NCBI GenBank assembly: GCA_039725955.1
Contig: CP091034.1
Span: 310,001 to 374,000 of the forward strand
Reading direction: 5' to 3'
DNA from: Sinorhizobium sp. B11
GTDB lineage: Bacteria > Pseudomonadota > Alphaproteobacteria > Rhizobiales > Rhizobiaceae
Length of the DNA stretch: 64,000 nt
The notes beneath the pieces were generated by a model. That model made no database searches, was not told the origin of the DNA, and saw nothing but the letters and a program-made list of their open reading frames with translations. This document shows, in pieces, positions 26,415 through 36,359 of the stretch (its first letter is position 1; the number at the start of each line of letters is the position of its first letter). The position numbers and the translations under genes were made by a program.

Positions 26415-27479
26415 TTAGTAGAGGAAGCCGATGATCTCGCGAAGTTCGCGCATCGTCACGTCGGCGCGTGCCCTTGCGCGTTCGTTGCCGTTACGCAGGA
26501 TCGCATCGATATGGCTCGTATCGTTCATCAGGCGGCGCATTTCGCCCGTTATCGGCGATAGCACCTGAACGGCCAGATCGATCAGCGCCGGCTTGAAGAC
26601 GGAGAACTGCTGGCCTCCGAATTCCGAGAGCACCTGCTCCTTCGTCTTGTCGGCGAGTGCAGCATAGATCGAGACGAGGTTTTCGGCTTCCGGTCGGCTT
26701 TCGAGGCCGGCCACTTCGCTCGGCAAGCCGTCCGGATCGGTCTTGGCCTTGCGGATCTTCTTGGAGATCGCGTCCTCGTCGTCCATCAGGTTGATGCGCG
26801 AAAGGTCCGACGGGTCGGACTTCGACATCTTCTTCGTGCCGTCACGCAGCGACATGACGCGCGGCGCCGGTCCGCCGATCAGCGGTTCAACCATCGGGAA
26901 ATAGGCATGCACCGGCTCGTTGCCGACGGTGATGTCGATCCCATAATCCGTCTTGCCAATATGCGAGGCGTAATCGAGGTTGAACTTCATCGCGATGTCG
27001 CGTGTCAGCTCAAGGTGCTGCTTCTGGTCCTCGCCGACGGGCACATGCGTGGCGCGGTAGACGAGAATGTCGGCAGCCATCAGGCTCGGATAGGCGTAGA
27101 GACCGAGCGAGGCCTGCTCGCGGTCCTTGCCGGCCTTGTCCTTGAACTGCGTCATGCGGTTCATCCAGCCGATGCGGGCGACGCAATTGAAGATCCAGGC
27201 GAGCTCGGCGTGCTGCGGTACGGCGGACTGGTTGAAGACGATATGCTTTTCAGCGTCGATGCCGGAAGCGATGAAGGCGGCTGCGATGGAGCGCGTCTGC
27301 GACAGCATGTCCTCGTGGACGAGCTGCGCGGTCAGTGCATGCAGGTCGACGACACAATAGATGCAATCGTTACCGTCCTGAAGCTGCACGAAGCGGCGGA
27401 TCGCGCCGAGATAATTGCCGAGATGCAGATTGCCCGTCGGCTGAACGCCGGAGAATACGAGCGGCTTGAATTCACCCAT
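26415..27479 (-). CDS. trpS: Tryptophanyl-tRNA synthetase
   Basis: Class I aminoacyl-tRNA synthetase charging tRNA-Trp. The 354-residue protein begins [20 protein letters not shown] and shows the HIGH-type motif HLGN, the KMSKS loop ([11 protein letters not shown]), and DLHALT at the substrate pocket. I chose ATG 27479, the conserved start, with GAGG 8 bases upstream, over an in-frame start 14 codons earlier. It is read toward usp and lies 91 bases downstream of a VOC gene in the same direction. Confidence 0.97.
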   Translation of the reverse strand: MGEFKPLVFSGVQPTGNLHLGNYLGAIRRFVQLQDGNDCIYCVVDLHALTAQLVHEDMLSQTRSIAAAFIASGIDAEKHIVFNQSAVPQHAELAWIFNCVARIGWMNRMTQFKDKAGKDREQASLGLYAYPSLMAADILVYRATHVPVGEDQKQHLELTRDIAMKFNLDYASHIGKTDYGIDITVGNEPVHAYFPMVEPLIGGPAPRVMSLRDGTKKMSKSDPSDLSRINLMDDEDAISKKIRKAKTDPDGLPSEVAGLESRPEAENLVSIYAALADKTKEQVLSEFGGQQFSVFKPALIDLAVQVLSPITGEMRRLMNDTSHIDAILRNGNERARARADVTMRELREIIGFLY

Positions 27480-27570
27480 GATGCTGTCCTCGATTAGGCT
27501 GGTGGAGGGCCCCAGGGCCAAAGGCCCATGTTGCTAACGCGGGCGCTTATGCACGGGCTCCCGGTCGCAA

Positions 27571-27975
27571 TCAAGAGGCCTCGGGCGCGGCATGTTGAAT
27601 GAGATCGAAGGTGTTGCCGTAAGGATCCGAAAACACGGCCACAGTGCCGTAAACCTCATGGCGCGGCTCTTCCAGAAAGCGCACGCCGGCGGCACGCATC
27701 GCCGCATGATCACGTGCGAAATCGTCGGTCCTGAGGAAAAAGCCGACGCGCCCACCGGTCTGGTTGCCGATGGCGGCTTGCTGGCTTTCGCTGGCCGCTT
27801 GCGCGAGCAGAAAGGCCGCCCCATCTCCGCCCTTTGGCTTCACGACCACCCAGCGCTTGCCTTCGGGCTGCACTTCGTCTTGCAGGCATTCAAAGCCAAG
27901 CGCCTCACAATAGAAGGCTTTGGCGCGATCATAGTCATTGATGACGAGGGTGACGAGGAACAGGGATTGGGCCAT
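27571..27975 (-). CDS. VOC superfamily protein (glyoxalase-like)
   Basis: A 134-residue glyoxalase-fold protein. It starts MAQSLFLVTLVINDYDRAKA, has FECLQDEVQPEGKRWVVVKP and ends VYGTVAVFSDPYGNTFDLIQ, the usual closing beta-strand with a Glu/Gln ligand position. Its reaction is unknown. It lies upstream of trpS on the minus strand, in a spot where the genes of related genomes would join trpS directly to murJ. Confidence 0.82.
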   Translation of the reverse strand: MAQSLFLVTLVINDYDRAKAFYCEALGFECLQDEVQPEGKRWVVVKPKGGDGAAFLLAQAASESQQAAIGNQTGGRVGFFLRTDDFARDHAAMRAAGVRFLEEPRHEVYGTVAVFSDPYGNTFDLIQHAAPEAS

Positions 27976-28163
27976 AAGATCTCCGATTTTTGGGAATTTG
28001 TTCTCTTTTGGTGCTGCTAAACGTCCTATTTTACGCCAAATTGATCAGAAGACTTAGCTAAAATTGAGTATAAAATTTCACAGAAAAGCTTTTTTTGAAC
28101 TGAAAATCCCTCGACTGGCGTGACGGCCGCATTGAGCCGTCTGTGTAACCGATCGGAGGGACT

Positions 28164-28592
28164 ATGCAAAACGCCAGTTTGCTCGCTGTGGCGGGCCTCT
28201 TTGCCCTACAATCAGCAACCACCGCCGTCGGTCAAGATGGCCGACGGCAGACCAACAATCTTCCAAAACACGAACTGCGCGTTGCCTATACGGTTCAGAC
28301 CGTCAGCGTTCGTGCCAGCTGTTTCCCTGAGCGATTGCGAGCGGTCTTGTCGTATATCGCGGCAAAGACCGGGCGACGGCTGATGATAACCTCGGGCTTT
28401 CGCCCGCACCCCCGTCGCCATGGGTCGATGCATGGAAAATGCCTGGCGGCGGATATCCGGATCCCCGGTGTGCCGGAACGCACGATCATCGCCGCTGCGA
28501 AAAGCGCTCCCGGCATCGGTGGGATCGGCACCTATTGCAATGGCATCGTCCATGTCGATGTCGGCCCGCAGCGACGATGGGTGGATTGCTGA
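28164..28592 (+). CDS. Putative murein peptidase of the M15A (DUF882/YcbK) family
   Basis: A 142-residue predicted exported protein. The N-terminus (MQNASLLAVAGLFALQSA) looks like a weak signal peptide. The metallopeptidase ligands follow as SMHGKCLAADIRIPG (His and Asp) and GIVHVDVGPQRRW (His), matching the YcbK-type D,D- or L,D-peptidase layout; the GYRSP-like segment is SGFRPHPRRHG. The family is thought to act on peptidoglycan. GGAGGG lies just upstream of the ATG, and GACGGC/GCCGTC at 28122-28141 can form a hairpin in the leader. It is opposite in direction to the flanking genes. Confidence 0.8.
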   Translation: MQNASLLAVAGLFALQSATTAVGQDGRRQTNNLPKHELRVAYTVQTVSVRASCFPERLRAVLSYIAAKTGRRLMITSGFRPHPRRHGSMHGKCLAADIRIPGVPERTIIAAAKSAPGIGGIGTYCNGIVHVDVGPQRRWVDC

Positions 28593-28648
28593 AGCAATTC
28601 CAGCGAACATGCGCAGCGGCTTGCGTCAGTAATTGCGTAAAGAGAGCC

Positions 28649-30229
28649 TTATACGTCCTTCGCGGGTGCCGGTTTGCGATTGAGATTGCGCCGTATCATG
28701 CCGAGATCCGCGCCGCCGATCAGGAAGGCGGTCGCGAAATAGATGACTATCGAAATCGCAATCAGCAGGCCAAGCGTGCTGACCTTGGTCAGAAGCGGCG
28801 CGCCCGAGGCGAGCGAAGGCGCCCAGTAATGTTTGAGATACATGATCGCAACGCCCATTACGGCAGAGGCGACGATCAGCAGCGCGGTGCGCTTGGCAAG
28901 TGCCCATTCCCATGTCAGGTGGCCGCGGCGCAGAAGCGTGGTGAAGAGCAGCACGGTGCTGATCCAGCCTGCGGTCGCTTCCGCCACTGCAATGCCGGGT
29001 GCGCCCATATAGGGAAAGAGCGTCAGCGCGGTCGCGCAGTTGGTGGCGACCGCGATTGCCGAAAACCGCATCGGCGTCTTGGTATCTTCGCGGGCATAGA
29101 AGCCCGGCTGCAGCGCCTTGATGAGCACGAAGGCCGGCAGCCCGATGCCGTAGATCGCAAGGATCGAGCCGACGATCAGGGTATTTTGCTCATGGAAGGC
29201 GCCGCGCTCATAGAGCACGCGGATAATTTCGTCCGACAGGATCCACAGCGCGAAACCGGCGGGGATCGTCAGGAACATCACGAATTCGATCGATCTGTTC
29301 TGCAGGAAGGCGGCCTCGCGTAACGCGCCGCCCTTCAGCGCGCGGGCAAGCTCGGGCAGCAGAACCACACCGACGGCGACGCCGACGACGCCGAGTGGAA
29401 GCTGGTAGATACGGTCGGCATATTGCAGGGCGGCGATGGCGCCCTCGCGCGAGGAGGCGATCGCCTGGCCGATCAGCTGGTTGATTTGCGTAATGCCGCC
29501 GGTCACGGCCGCCGGAACGGCAAGGATCAGCAGCCGCTTGACGTTGGGTGTCATCTTCGGAAAGCGGAAGCCGATGCTGATGCCGGCATGCAGCACGCCC
29601 AGATAGACGACGGCGAGCTGCAGGACGCCCGCTGCCAGCACGCCCCATGACAGATACCAGGCGGTCGCGAGCGGTTCGGCGCCGGTATAGAGCGCATAAA
29701 AGAGCGCGCCGATCATCACCACGTTGAGGAAGACGGGCGCCACCGCTGCCGCGAAGAAATGATGCAGCGAATTCAGCATGCCGCTCATCATCGCCGTGAG
29801 CGACATGCACATGAGATAGGGGAACATCACCGCCGCCATGCGGATGGTAATGTCGAACTTCTCCGGATCGTCTGCAAAGCCCGGTGCGATCACGAAGCGC
29901 ACCAGCAATGGCATGCAAAGCTCCATCACGATGGTGATGAGCAGCAGTACGGAGAACAGAACGCCGAAGACTTCTTCCGAAAAGCGCTTTGCGCCATCAA
30001 TGCCGTTCGCCTCGATCTCCTTGGCAAAGAGCGGCACGAAGGCCGCATTGAACGCGCCCTCGGCAAACAGCCGGCGAAACAGGTTCGGGAAACGGAAGGC
30101 GGCATAGAAGACGTCGGCCATCGGTCCGGTGCCGAGCGCCGCTGCCATCAGCGTTTCGCGGGCAAAACCAAAGATGCGGCTTCCGAGCGTGGCGCCGCCG
30201 ACCGTGGCGAATTTCTTGACGAGGCTCAT
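28649..30229 (-). CDS. murJ: Lipid II flippase MurJ (MviN)
   Basis: Moves lipid II across the inner membrane for peptidoglycan synthesis. The 526-residue polytopic protein has about 14 hydrophobic segments. Its N-terminus is [20 protein letters not shown] with the conserved [13 protein letters not shown], and [19 protein letters not shown] marks the central cavity region. Its start overlaps the glnD stop by four bases, so the two are probably coupled. In related genomes the run mutS-glnD-murJ-trpS is the norm. Confidence 0.95.
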   Translation of the reverse strand: MSLVKKFATVGGATLGSRIFGFARETLMAAALGTGPMADVFYAAFRFPNLFRRLFAEGAFNAAFVPLFAKEIEANGIDGAKRFSEEVFGVLFSVLLLITIVMELCMPLLVRFVIAPGFADDPEKFDITIRMAAVMFPYLMCMSLTAMMSGMLNSLHHFFAAAVAPVFLNVVMIGALFYALYTGAEPLATAWYLSWGVLAAGVLQLAVVYLGVLHAGISIGFRFPKMTPNVKRLLILAVPAAVTGGITQINQLIGQAIASSREGAIAALQYADRIYQLPLGVVGVAVGVVLLPELARALKGGALREAAFLQNRSIEFVMFLTIPAGFALWILSDEIIRVLYERGAFHEQNTLIVGSILAIYGIGLPAFVLIKALQPGFYAREDTKTPMRFSAIAVATNCATALTLFPYMGAPGIAVAEATAGWISTVLLFTTLLRRGHLTWEWALAKRTALLIVASAVMGVAIMYLKHYWAPSLASGAPLLTKVSTLGLLIAISIVIYFATAFLIGGADLGMIRRNLNRKPAPAKDV

Positions 30230-33117
30230 ACGGGGGAACCGGCTTTCTTTTCGGCGGCAGTAGCGGCAGGGGCGATGATGCCTGACGGCATGCGTTCGCG
30301 CAGTTCGTCCTGCTCCTCGGCCATGACCGCTTTCATGCGGGCAGTGATATTGGAACGCTTGCTGTCGCCGGAGATCTTCTGGCCGACGAGATCGGTGACG
30401 TAGAAGGTATCGATGACCTTCTCACCGAAGGTGGTGATGCGCGCCGACTGGATGTCGAGCGACAGATCGGACAGAACGGCAGTCATTTCCGACAGCAGGC
30501 CCGGCCGGTCGAGGCATTCTACCTCGATGACGGTGAACTTGTTCGACAGGCTGTTGGTGATGGTCACCGACGGTGGAATGACGAAGGCCTTGCTCTTCTT
30601 CCGGTTCTTCGTGCGGGTCGCGATCACTTCGGGCAGGCGTTTGCGGCCGGAAAGCACGTCCTCGATCATGCGGCCGATGGTGCCGGCGCGTCGAAGCTCG
30701 TCCTCATCGTTCGGAAACTCCCGGCTGACATGGATCGTGTCGAGTGCCCGTCCGTCGGAGGTGGTGAAGATCTGCGCATCGACGATATTGGCCCCGGCCG
30801 CAGCGCAAGCGCCGGCAATGACGGCGAGCAGGCGAGGGTGGTCGGGGGAGAGAACGGTGATTTCAGTGATGGCATGGAAGCTGTCCGTGCGCACTGACGT
30901 CGCCAACGCCTGCCCCGCCTTGTCTGCCTGGCGGATAAAATGCGCATGGCGGATCTGGTCTTCCAACGGCACGGAGAGCAGGTAAGGCTGGTAATGCAGC
31001 TTGGTATAGGTGCGGCGGTCCTTCTGGCTCCAGTCGGAAAGCGCGGCGTAGAGCGCTTCGGCCGCGGCCTGCGCGCGCTCCTTGCGCGACACTTCCGAGA
31101 AGCCGCCGGCAAGCAGCAGTTCCGTCTCGTAATAGAGCGTGCGCAGAAGCTGGCCTTTCCAGCCGTTCCAGACACCTGGTCCGACAGCGCGGATGTCGCA
31201 GATCGTCAGGATGATCAGCATTTTCAGGCGGTCGAGAGACTGAACGCGGTCGGCGAAATCGGTGATCGTCTTGCGGTCGGTCAGGTCGCGCGTCTGTGCG
31301 ACCATCGACATGGTCAGATGTTCCTCGATCAGCCAGACGACGATCTCGGTCTGCTTCTGTGACAGGCCAAATCGGGCGCAAAGCTTGCGGGCGACGCGTG
31401 CGCCGGCAATCGAATGGTCTTCCTGCCGGCCCTTGGCGATATCGTGCAGCAACACGGCGACGTAGAGGGCCTCGCGATCTTCGATATGCGGCATGAGCTT
31501 GTTGGCGAGAGGATGCAATTCCTCCGCCTTGCCCTTGTCGATCTCGGAGAGAACATCGATCGCGCGGATCAGATGCTCGTCGACCGTATAGTGATGATAC
31601 ATATTGAACTGCATCATCGCGACGATCTTGCCGAATTCGGGAATGAAGCGGCCGAGCACGCCAGCCTCGTTCATGCGCCGCAGGATCAGCGCCGGATCGC
31701 GCTTGGACGTCAGGATCGACAGGAAAAGCCGGTTGGCCTCGTCATTCTCACGCAGGTCGTTGTTGATGAGGGCGAGCGAACGGGTGACGCGCTTCAGCGC
31801 ATCGGGATGGAATTCCAGTCCGTTGATATCGGCCACATGGAACAGACGGATGATGCTGACCGGATCGCGCTTGAAGACATCGGGGTTGGCGAGCGTGATG
31901 CGGCCGCGGTCCTCCACGAACTCGACGCTGCCGGGGATCTTGCGATTACGGTGGGTAAAGCGGCTGATGACCCCCGTCAGTCCCGGGATCGATTTCGCCT
32001 GCTGGTCTTCGAGTGCCGCGCAGAGGATGCGAGTGAGATCGCCCACATCTTTCGCGACCAGGAAATAGTGCTTCATGAAGCGCTCGACGGCCGAGAGGCC
32101 GGGGCGGGAATGATAGCCGAGCGCCTCGGCGATCTCGCGCTGGATGTCGAAGGAAAGACGCTCCTCCGCTTTGCCGGTCAGGAAATGCATGTGGCAGCGC
32201 ACGGCCCAGAGAAAATCGTCGGCCTTTTTGAGAAGCCGGTACTCCTGCTTCGACAGCACGCCGAGCGGCACCAGATCGGCCGGGTCGCGGACGTGGTAGT
32301 AATATTTCGAAATCCAGAAGAGCGTATGCAGGTCGCGAAGGCCGCCCTTGCCTTCCTTCACGTTGGGTTCGACGAGGTAGCGCGTATCGCCGGCCTTGCG
32401 GTGGCGTTCGTCACGTTCGGCAAGTTTGGCGGCGATGAATTCCGGCCCCGTGCCGGTGACGATTTCCTTGTCGAAGCGGCCTTCCAGATCCGCCTCCAGC
32501 GACTTCAGGCCGCAAATGTAGCGCATCTCGAGAATGGCGGTGCGGATGGTCATGTCGGATTTGGAAAGCGCGATGCATTCCTCGACGGTACGCGTCGCGT
32601 GCCCGACCTTGAAGCCCATGTCCCAGAGCATGTAGAGCATGAACTCGACGGCTTTATGCGTCTCTTCCGCCGGCTTCGGCAGGAAGAGGAAGAGCAGGTC
32701 GATATCGGAGCCTGGCGCGAGCGTGTCACGGCCATAGCCGCCGACGGCGGTCACCGAAAACTTGTCCTTCTGCTTCGGGAAAACATGCTCGGTGGCGAAA
32801 TTATAGAGAACGGCGATGATCTGGTCCTGCAGCCAGGAAATGCGGTGGGCGCAATCAAGTCCGCCACCTTGGGCATCGAGCAGTTCGCGCGCCTTCCTGC
32901 GCCCTTCGACGCTGGCTTTCTTCAGAACGGCAAGAAGATCGTTCCGCAGCACGTCCGGACGGTTGCGGTTGGCTTCGGCAATGGCGTTACATTGCCCCTG
33001 CAGCAGTTCTACATCGAGGATTTCGGAAAAATCGATGTCGTGCGTCACCATCGGCCGGGCGGTTGTCTCTTCGGTCCGAGCCGCTTGCTCATGGCGCGCC
33101 TCTTGTTTGATCTGCAT
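30226..33117 (-). CDS. glnD: Bifunctional PII uridylyltransferase/uridylyl-removing enzyme
   Basis: Nitrogen sensor that uridylylates PII (GlnB/GlnK) when glutamine is low and removes UMP when it is high. The 963-residue protein has the nucleotidyltransferase motif GSDIDLLF (about residue 137, after [10 protein letters not shown]), a central HD domain ([14 protein letters not shown], near residue 560) and two C-terminal ACT domains that bind glutamine (with [17 protein letters not shown] and [17 protein letters not shown]). AGAGG lies 9 bases before the ATG. It precedes murJ with a four-base overlap. Confidence 0.97.
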   Translation of the reverse strand: MQIKQEARHEQAARTEETTARPMVTHDIDFSEILDVELLQGQCNAIAEANRNRPDVLRNDLLAVLKKASVEGRRKARELLDAQGGGLDCAHRISWLQDQIIAVLYNFATEHVFPKQKDKFSVTAVGGYGRDTLAPGSDIDLLFLFLPKPAEETHKAVEFMLYMLWDMGFKVGHATRTVEECIALSKSDMTIRTAILEMRYICGLKSLEADLEGRFDKEIVTGTGPEFIAAKLAERDERHRKAGDTRYLVEPNVKEGKGGLRDLHTLFWISKYYYHVRDPADLVPLGVLSKQEYRLLKKADDFLWAVRCHMHFLTGKAEERLSFDIQREIAEALGYHSRPGLSAVERFMKHYFLVAKDVGDLTRILCAALEDQQAKSIPGLTGVISRFTHRNRKIPGSVEFVEDRGRITLANPDVFKRDPVSIIRLFHVADINGLEFHPDALKRVTRSLALINNDLRENDEANRLFLSILTSKRDPALILRRMNEAGVLGRFIPEFGKIVAMMQFNMYHHYTVDEHLIRAIDVLSEIDKGKAEELHPLANKLMPHIEDREALYVAVLLHDIAKGRQEDHSIAGARVARKLCARFGLSQKQTEIVVWLIEEHLTMSMVAQTRDLTDRKTITDFADRVQSLDRLKMLIILTICDIRAVGPGVWNGWKGQLLRTLYYETELLLAGGFSEVSRKERAQAAAEALYAALSDWSQKDRRTYTKLHYQPYLLSVPLEDQIRHAHFIRQADKAGQALATSVRTDSFHAITEITVLSPDHPRLLAVIAGACAAAGANIVDAQIFTTSDGRALDTIHVSREFPNDEDELRRAGTIGRMIEDVLSGRKRLPEVIATRTKNRKKSKAFVIPPSVTITNSLSNKFTVIEVECLDRPGLLSEMTAVLSDLSLDIQSARITTFGEKVIDTFYVTDLVGQKISGDSKRSNITARMKAVMAEEQDELRERMPSGIIAPAATAAEKKAGSPV

Positions 33118-33231
33118 GCGCTATAGCCTCTTTGCCCGCGGATTGACACGGGTCTTCATATTCCATGAACCTTTAAATTTGGCGAAATGGTGTTGGCAAG
33201 CCGCAGGTGACGGACGCTTTGCCGCAAGCCC

Positions 33232-33507
33232 TCAGGCTGATGTCTGCGTCAGCAGCGTATCGAGAACCTGCCGCGTCTCGCTCATGATGCCGTTAAGCGT
33301 CGCCTTGTCACATTCGCGGTAGCCGGCATCGACGATCGCGCCGCTGAGTTCGCCGATCTTCAGGCAGGAACCGGTGATCTTCGCCATGCCGATCGGCGTG
33401 TTCCAGCCACGCGCCTCCAGATTACCATCAGATTGCTTCATGACTTCGAGCATCGAAACGATGACGGAGAGTCGCTGGGTTTCCTGAAGCAGTTTTTCCA
33501 TGAACAC
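33232..33507 (-). CDS. Hypothetical protein, 91 residues, between mutS and glnD
   Basis: I do not recognise a family. The product is mostly helical, starts near MFMEKLLQETQRLSVIVSML and has no signal peptide or membrane segment; it contains two Cys. A GTG start at 33507 is preferred because AGGAG lies 9 bases upstream; ATG 33501 leaves a 15-base gap. It begins 12 bases after the mutS stop in the same direction, so it is probably cotranscribed with mutS. It may be a real small protein because codon use and the ribosome site look normal. Confidence 0.6.
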   Translation of the reverse strand: MFMEKLLQETQRLSVIVSMLEVMKQSDGNLEARGWNTPIGMAKITGSCLKIGELSGAIVDAGYRECDKATLNGIMSETRQVLDTLLTQTSA

Positions 33508-33519
33508 GGGGTGCTGCTC

Positions 33520-36246
33520 CTATTTCATCTTCTTTTTAAGGTCGTAAAGCGCATCGAGCGCCTCGCGCGGCGTCATGTCGTCGAGGCTCATTGCCTTGAG
33601 GGCTTCTTCGACCTTGGAAGGCCCGCGCGATGTTTCCTCGCGGCGCACTGCGACCTGGAAAAGCGGGAGGTCATCGATCAGCTGGCTCGCCGGGTTCTTG
33701 CGATCGGCATCTTCAAGCCGGGTCAGCACATCGCGCGCGCGGGCCACGACAGAGGCGGGCAGACCGGCGAGCCGCGCGACCTGAATACCATAGGAGCGGT
33801 CGGCCGCACCTGGACCGACCTCGTGCAGGAAGATGACATCGCCGTCCCATTCCTTCACGCGCATCGTCGCATTCGATAGCCGAGCAAGCTTTTCCGAAAG
33901 CACGGTCAGCTCATGGAAATGCGTGGCGAAAAGCCCGCGGCAGCGATTGGCTTCATGCAGATGCTCGACAGCCGCCCAGGCGATGGAAAGGCCGTCGAAG
34001 GTTGCAGTACCGCGGCCGATCTCGTCGAGAATGACGAGGGAACGATCGGTTGCCTGGTTGAGGATTGCAGCCGTCTCGACCATTTCCACCATGAAAGTGG
34101 AACGCCCGCGCGCCAGATCATCGGAAGCGCCGACGCGCGAAAACAGCCGGTCGACGATGCCTATATGCGCTGATGTTGCCGGCACGAAGGAACCCATCTG
34201 GGCGAGAATCGAGATCAGCGCGTTCTGCCGCAGGAAGGTCGACTTGCCGCCCATGTTCGGGCCGGTCAGCAGCCAGATCGCCCCATCCTTCCCATCGGAA
34301 ACGGGCGAGAGATCGCAATTATTGGCGACGAAGGGGCCGGTGGACTGCCGCCGCAGCGCCTGTTCGACGACGGGGTGGCGCCCGCCCTCGATTGCAAACA
34401 TCTTCGAGCCGTCGACCAGCGGTCGGCAATAGGCTTGCTCTTCAGCAAGCAGTGCCAACCCTGCCGCGACATCGATGACGGCAAGTGCGCGCGCCCCGGC
34501 CTTGATCGCTTCGGCCTCGGCCACGGTCGCTTCCGTCATTCGGTCGAAACCTTCGAGCTCGATCTGCAGCGCGCGGTCTGCGGCGTTGGCAATCCGGCTT
34601 TCGAGATCGGCAAGCTCGGTCGTAGTGAACCGCATGGCATTCGCCATCGTCTGGCGATGGATGAAGCGGGCCTTCGCCTCTGATGTATCGGTCATCGGCC
34701 CGGCATTGCCAGCGGTGACCTCGATGAAATAGCCGAGAATATTGTTGTGCTTGATCTTCAGCGATTTGATGCCGGTCTCTTCGGCATATTGCAGTTGCAG
34801 GCCGGCAATGACCCGACGCGACTGGTCGCGCAGCGCCCGAACCTCGTCGAGATCGGCATTGGCGCCGTCACGCAGGAAGCCGCCGTCGCGTTTCAGGAGC
34901 GGCAATTCTTCGGCGAGGTTTTCGGCGAGGAGTGTTTCCAGCTCGGACGGAAGAGCCTGCAGCCCCATGCGCGCCTGCTCCAGCTCCTCCGGCAGCATCG
35001 CGCTTCCCAGCAGATCGGCGATTTGAGCCGCAGCACCAAGCCCCTGCCTGATAGCCCAGAGATCCCGCGGACCGCCGCGGTCGAGCGCCAGGCGGGAGAG
35101 TGCCCGCGGCATGTCCGGAACGTGTTTCAGCGCGTCGCGTAAGTCGCCGCAGAGCGACGGTTCCTGCATCAGGAAGCCGATCGAATCCAGGCGCTGGTTG
35201 ACCCGGATGGGATCGGTCAGCGGTGACATCAGCCGCTCGGCAAGCAGTCGCGCCCCGCCGCCGGTGGTCGTGCGGTCGATCGCTCTGAGCAGGGCGCCAT
35301 TGCGATCGCCAGAGAGCGTGCGCACAAGTTCCAGATTGGCGCGTGTTGCCGGATCGATGAACAGCGTCGACGCGCCGCTTTCCCGCTCGGGCCGCCCGAG
35401 CGGCGGCCGCTCGGCAATCTGTGTCTTTTCCACATAAGCGACGGCTGCGGCGGCGGCCGCCAGCTCGGCGCGCGAAAAACTTCCAAAACCGTCGAGCGTC
35501 GAAACCTCGAAATAGCGCGCTATACGCGTTTCTGCTGTCGCGCTGTCGAAAAGCACGGCCGGCTGCGGAACGGCAGTGCGACCGAGTATGTCGAAGACCG
35601 GCTTCAGTTCGCCGTCATAAAACATCGTATCGGGAACGATGAGTTCGCGCGGATCAATGCGCAGGATATCGGCGAGCAGTCGCGATGCTTCGGTTTCCGC
35701 CAAGCGGAAGACGCCGGTGGAAATATCGATCCAGGCAAGCGCCAGTGCCGGCTCGGAAGAACCGCGGATGCGCGACAGCGTCATCAGATAGTTCGATTCC
35801 GAGGGGGAAAGCAGCTTCTCCTCGGTAATCGTGCCTGGGGTGACAAGACGGACGACATCGCGCTTGACGACGGATTTCGAGCCACGCTTTTTGGCTTCTG
35901 CCGGATCTTCCACCTGCTCGCAGACGGCAACGCGGTAGCCGAGCCCGATCAGCTTCTGCAGGTAGTCGTCGGCCGCATGCACAGGCACGCCGCACATGGC
36001 AATGTCCTGCCCCATGTGCTGGCCACGCTTGGTGAGCGTGATGCCGAGCGCGCGCGAAGCTTCGAGCGCGTCCTCGAAGAACAGCTCGTAGAAATCGCCC
36101 ATGCGATAGAAGAGCAGCGAATCCGGATTGTTCGCCTTGATCTCGATATACTGTTCCATCATCGGCGTCGCCGAGGCGCGACTTTCCTCAGTCGCGAGCT
36201 CGGCTGCCGAGAAGGCTTCGTTTCTGCTGTCTATTCGTGCGTTCAC
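33520..36246 (-). CDS. mutS: DNA mismatch repair protein MutS
   Basis: Recognises base mismatches and starts strand-specific repair. The 908-residue protein has the mismatch-binding N-terminal domain ([13 protein letters not shown], with the Phe-X-Glu pair) and the ATPase domain with Walker [14 protein letters not shown] near residue 655 and [15 protein letters not shown]. The first 28 residues before [12 protein letters not shown] are an extension typical of rhizobial MutS. It is divergent from the malic enzyme gene at 36360, 113 bases away. Confidence 0.96.
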   Translation of the reverse strand: MNARIDSRNEAFSAAELATEESRASATPMMEQYIEIKANNPDSLLFYRMGDFYELFFEDALEASRALGITLTKRGQHMGQDIAMCGVPVHAADDYLQKLIGLGYRVAVCEQVEDPAEAKKRGSKSVVKRDVVRLVTPGTITEEKLLSPSESNYLMTLSRIRGSSEPALALAWIDISTGVFRLAETEASRLLADILRIDPRELIVPDTMFYDGELKPVFDILGRTAVPQPAVLFDSATAETRIARYFEVSTLDGFGSFSRAELAAAAAAVAYVEKTQIAERPPLGRPERESGASTLFIDPATRANLELVRTLSGDRNGALLRAIDRTTTGGGARLLAERLMSPLTDPIRVNQRLDSIGFLMQEPSLCGDLRDALKHVPDMPRALSRLALDRGGPRDLWAIRQGLGAAAQIADLLGSAMLPEELEQARMGLQALPSELETLLAENLAEELPLLKRDGGFLRDGANADLDEVRALRDQSRRVIAGLQLQYAEETGIKSLKIKHNNILGYFIEVTAGNAGPMTDTSEAKARFIHRQTMANAMRFTTTELADLESRIANAADRALQIELEGFDRMTEATVAEAEAIKAGARALAVIDVAAGLALLAEEQAYCRPLVDGSKMFAIEGGRHPVVEQALRRQSTGPFVANNCDLSPVSDGKDGAIWLLTGPNMGGKSTFLRQNALISILAQMGSFVPATSAHIGIVDRLFSRVGASDDLARGRSTFMVEMVETAAILNQATDRSLVILDEIGRGTATFDGLSIAWAAVEHLHEANRCRGLFATHFHELTVLSEKLARLSNATMRVKEWDGDVIFLHEVGPGAADRSYGIQVARLAGLPASVVARARDVLTRLEDADRKNPASQLIDDLPLFQVAVRREETSRGPSKVEEALKAMSLDDMTPREALDALYDLKKKMK

Positions 36247-36359
36247 GGAGGTGCAGTTTTTCCCAAAAAAACAGGTGCCAACCCTATCCGCGCGCCGCTA
36301 TAGATGACAACAGCAATTGGGAAAGAGGAAAACGTCACCCACAGACGTTTGGAGGAGGC

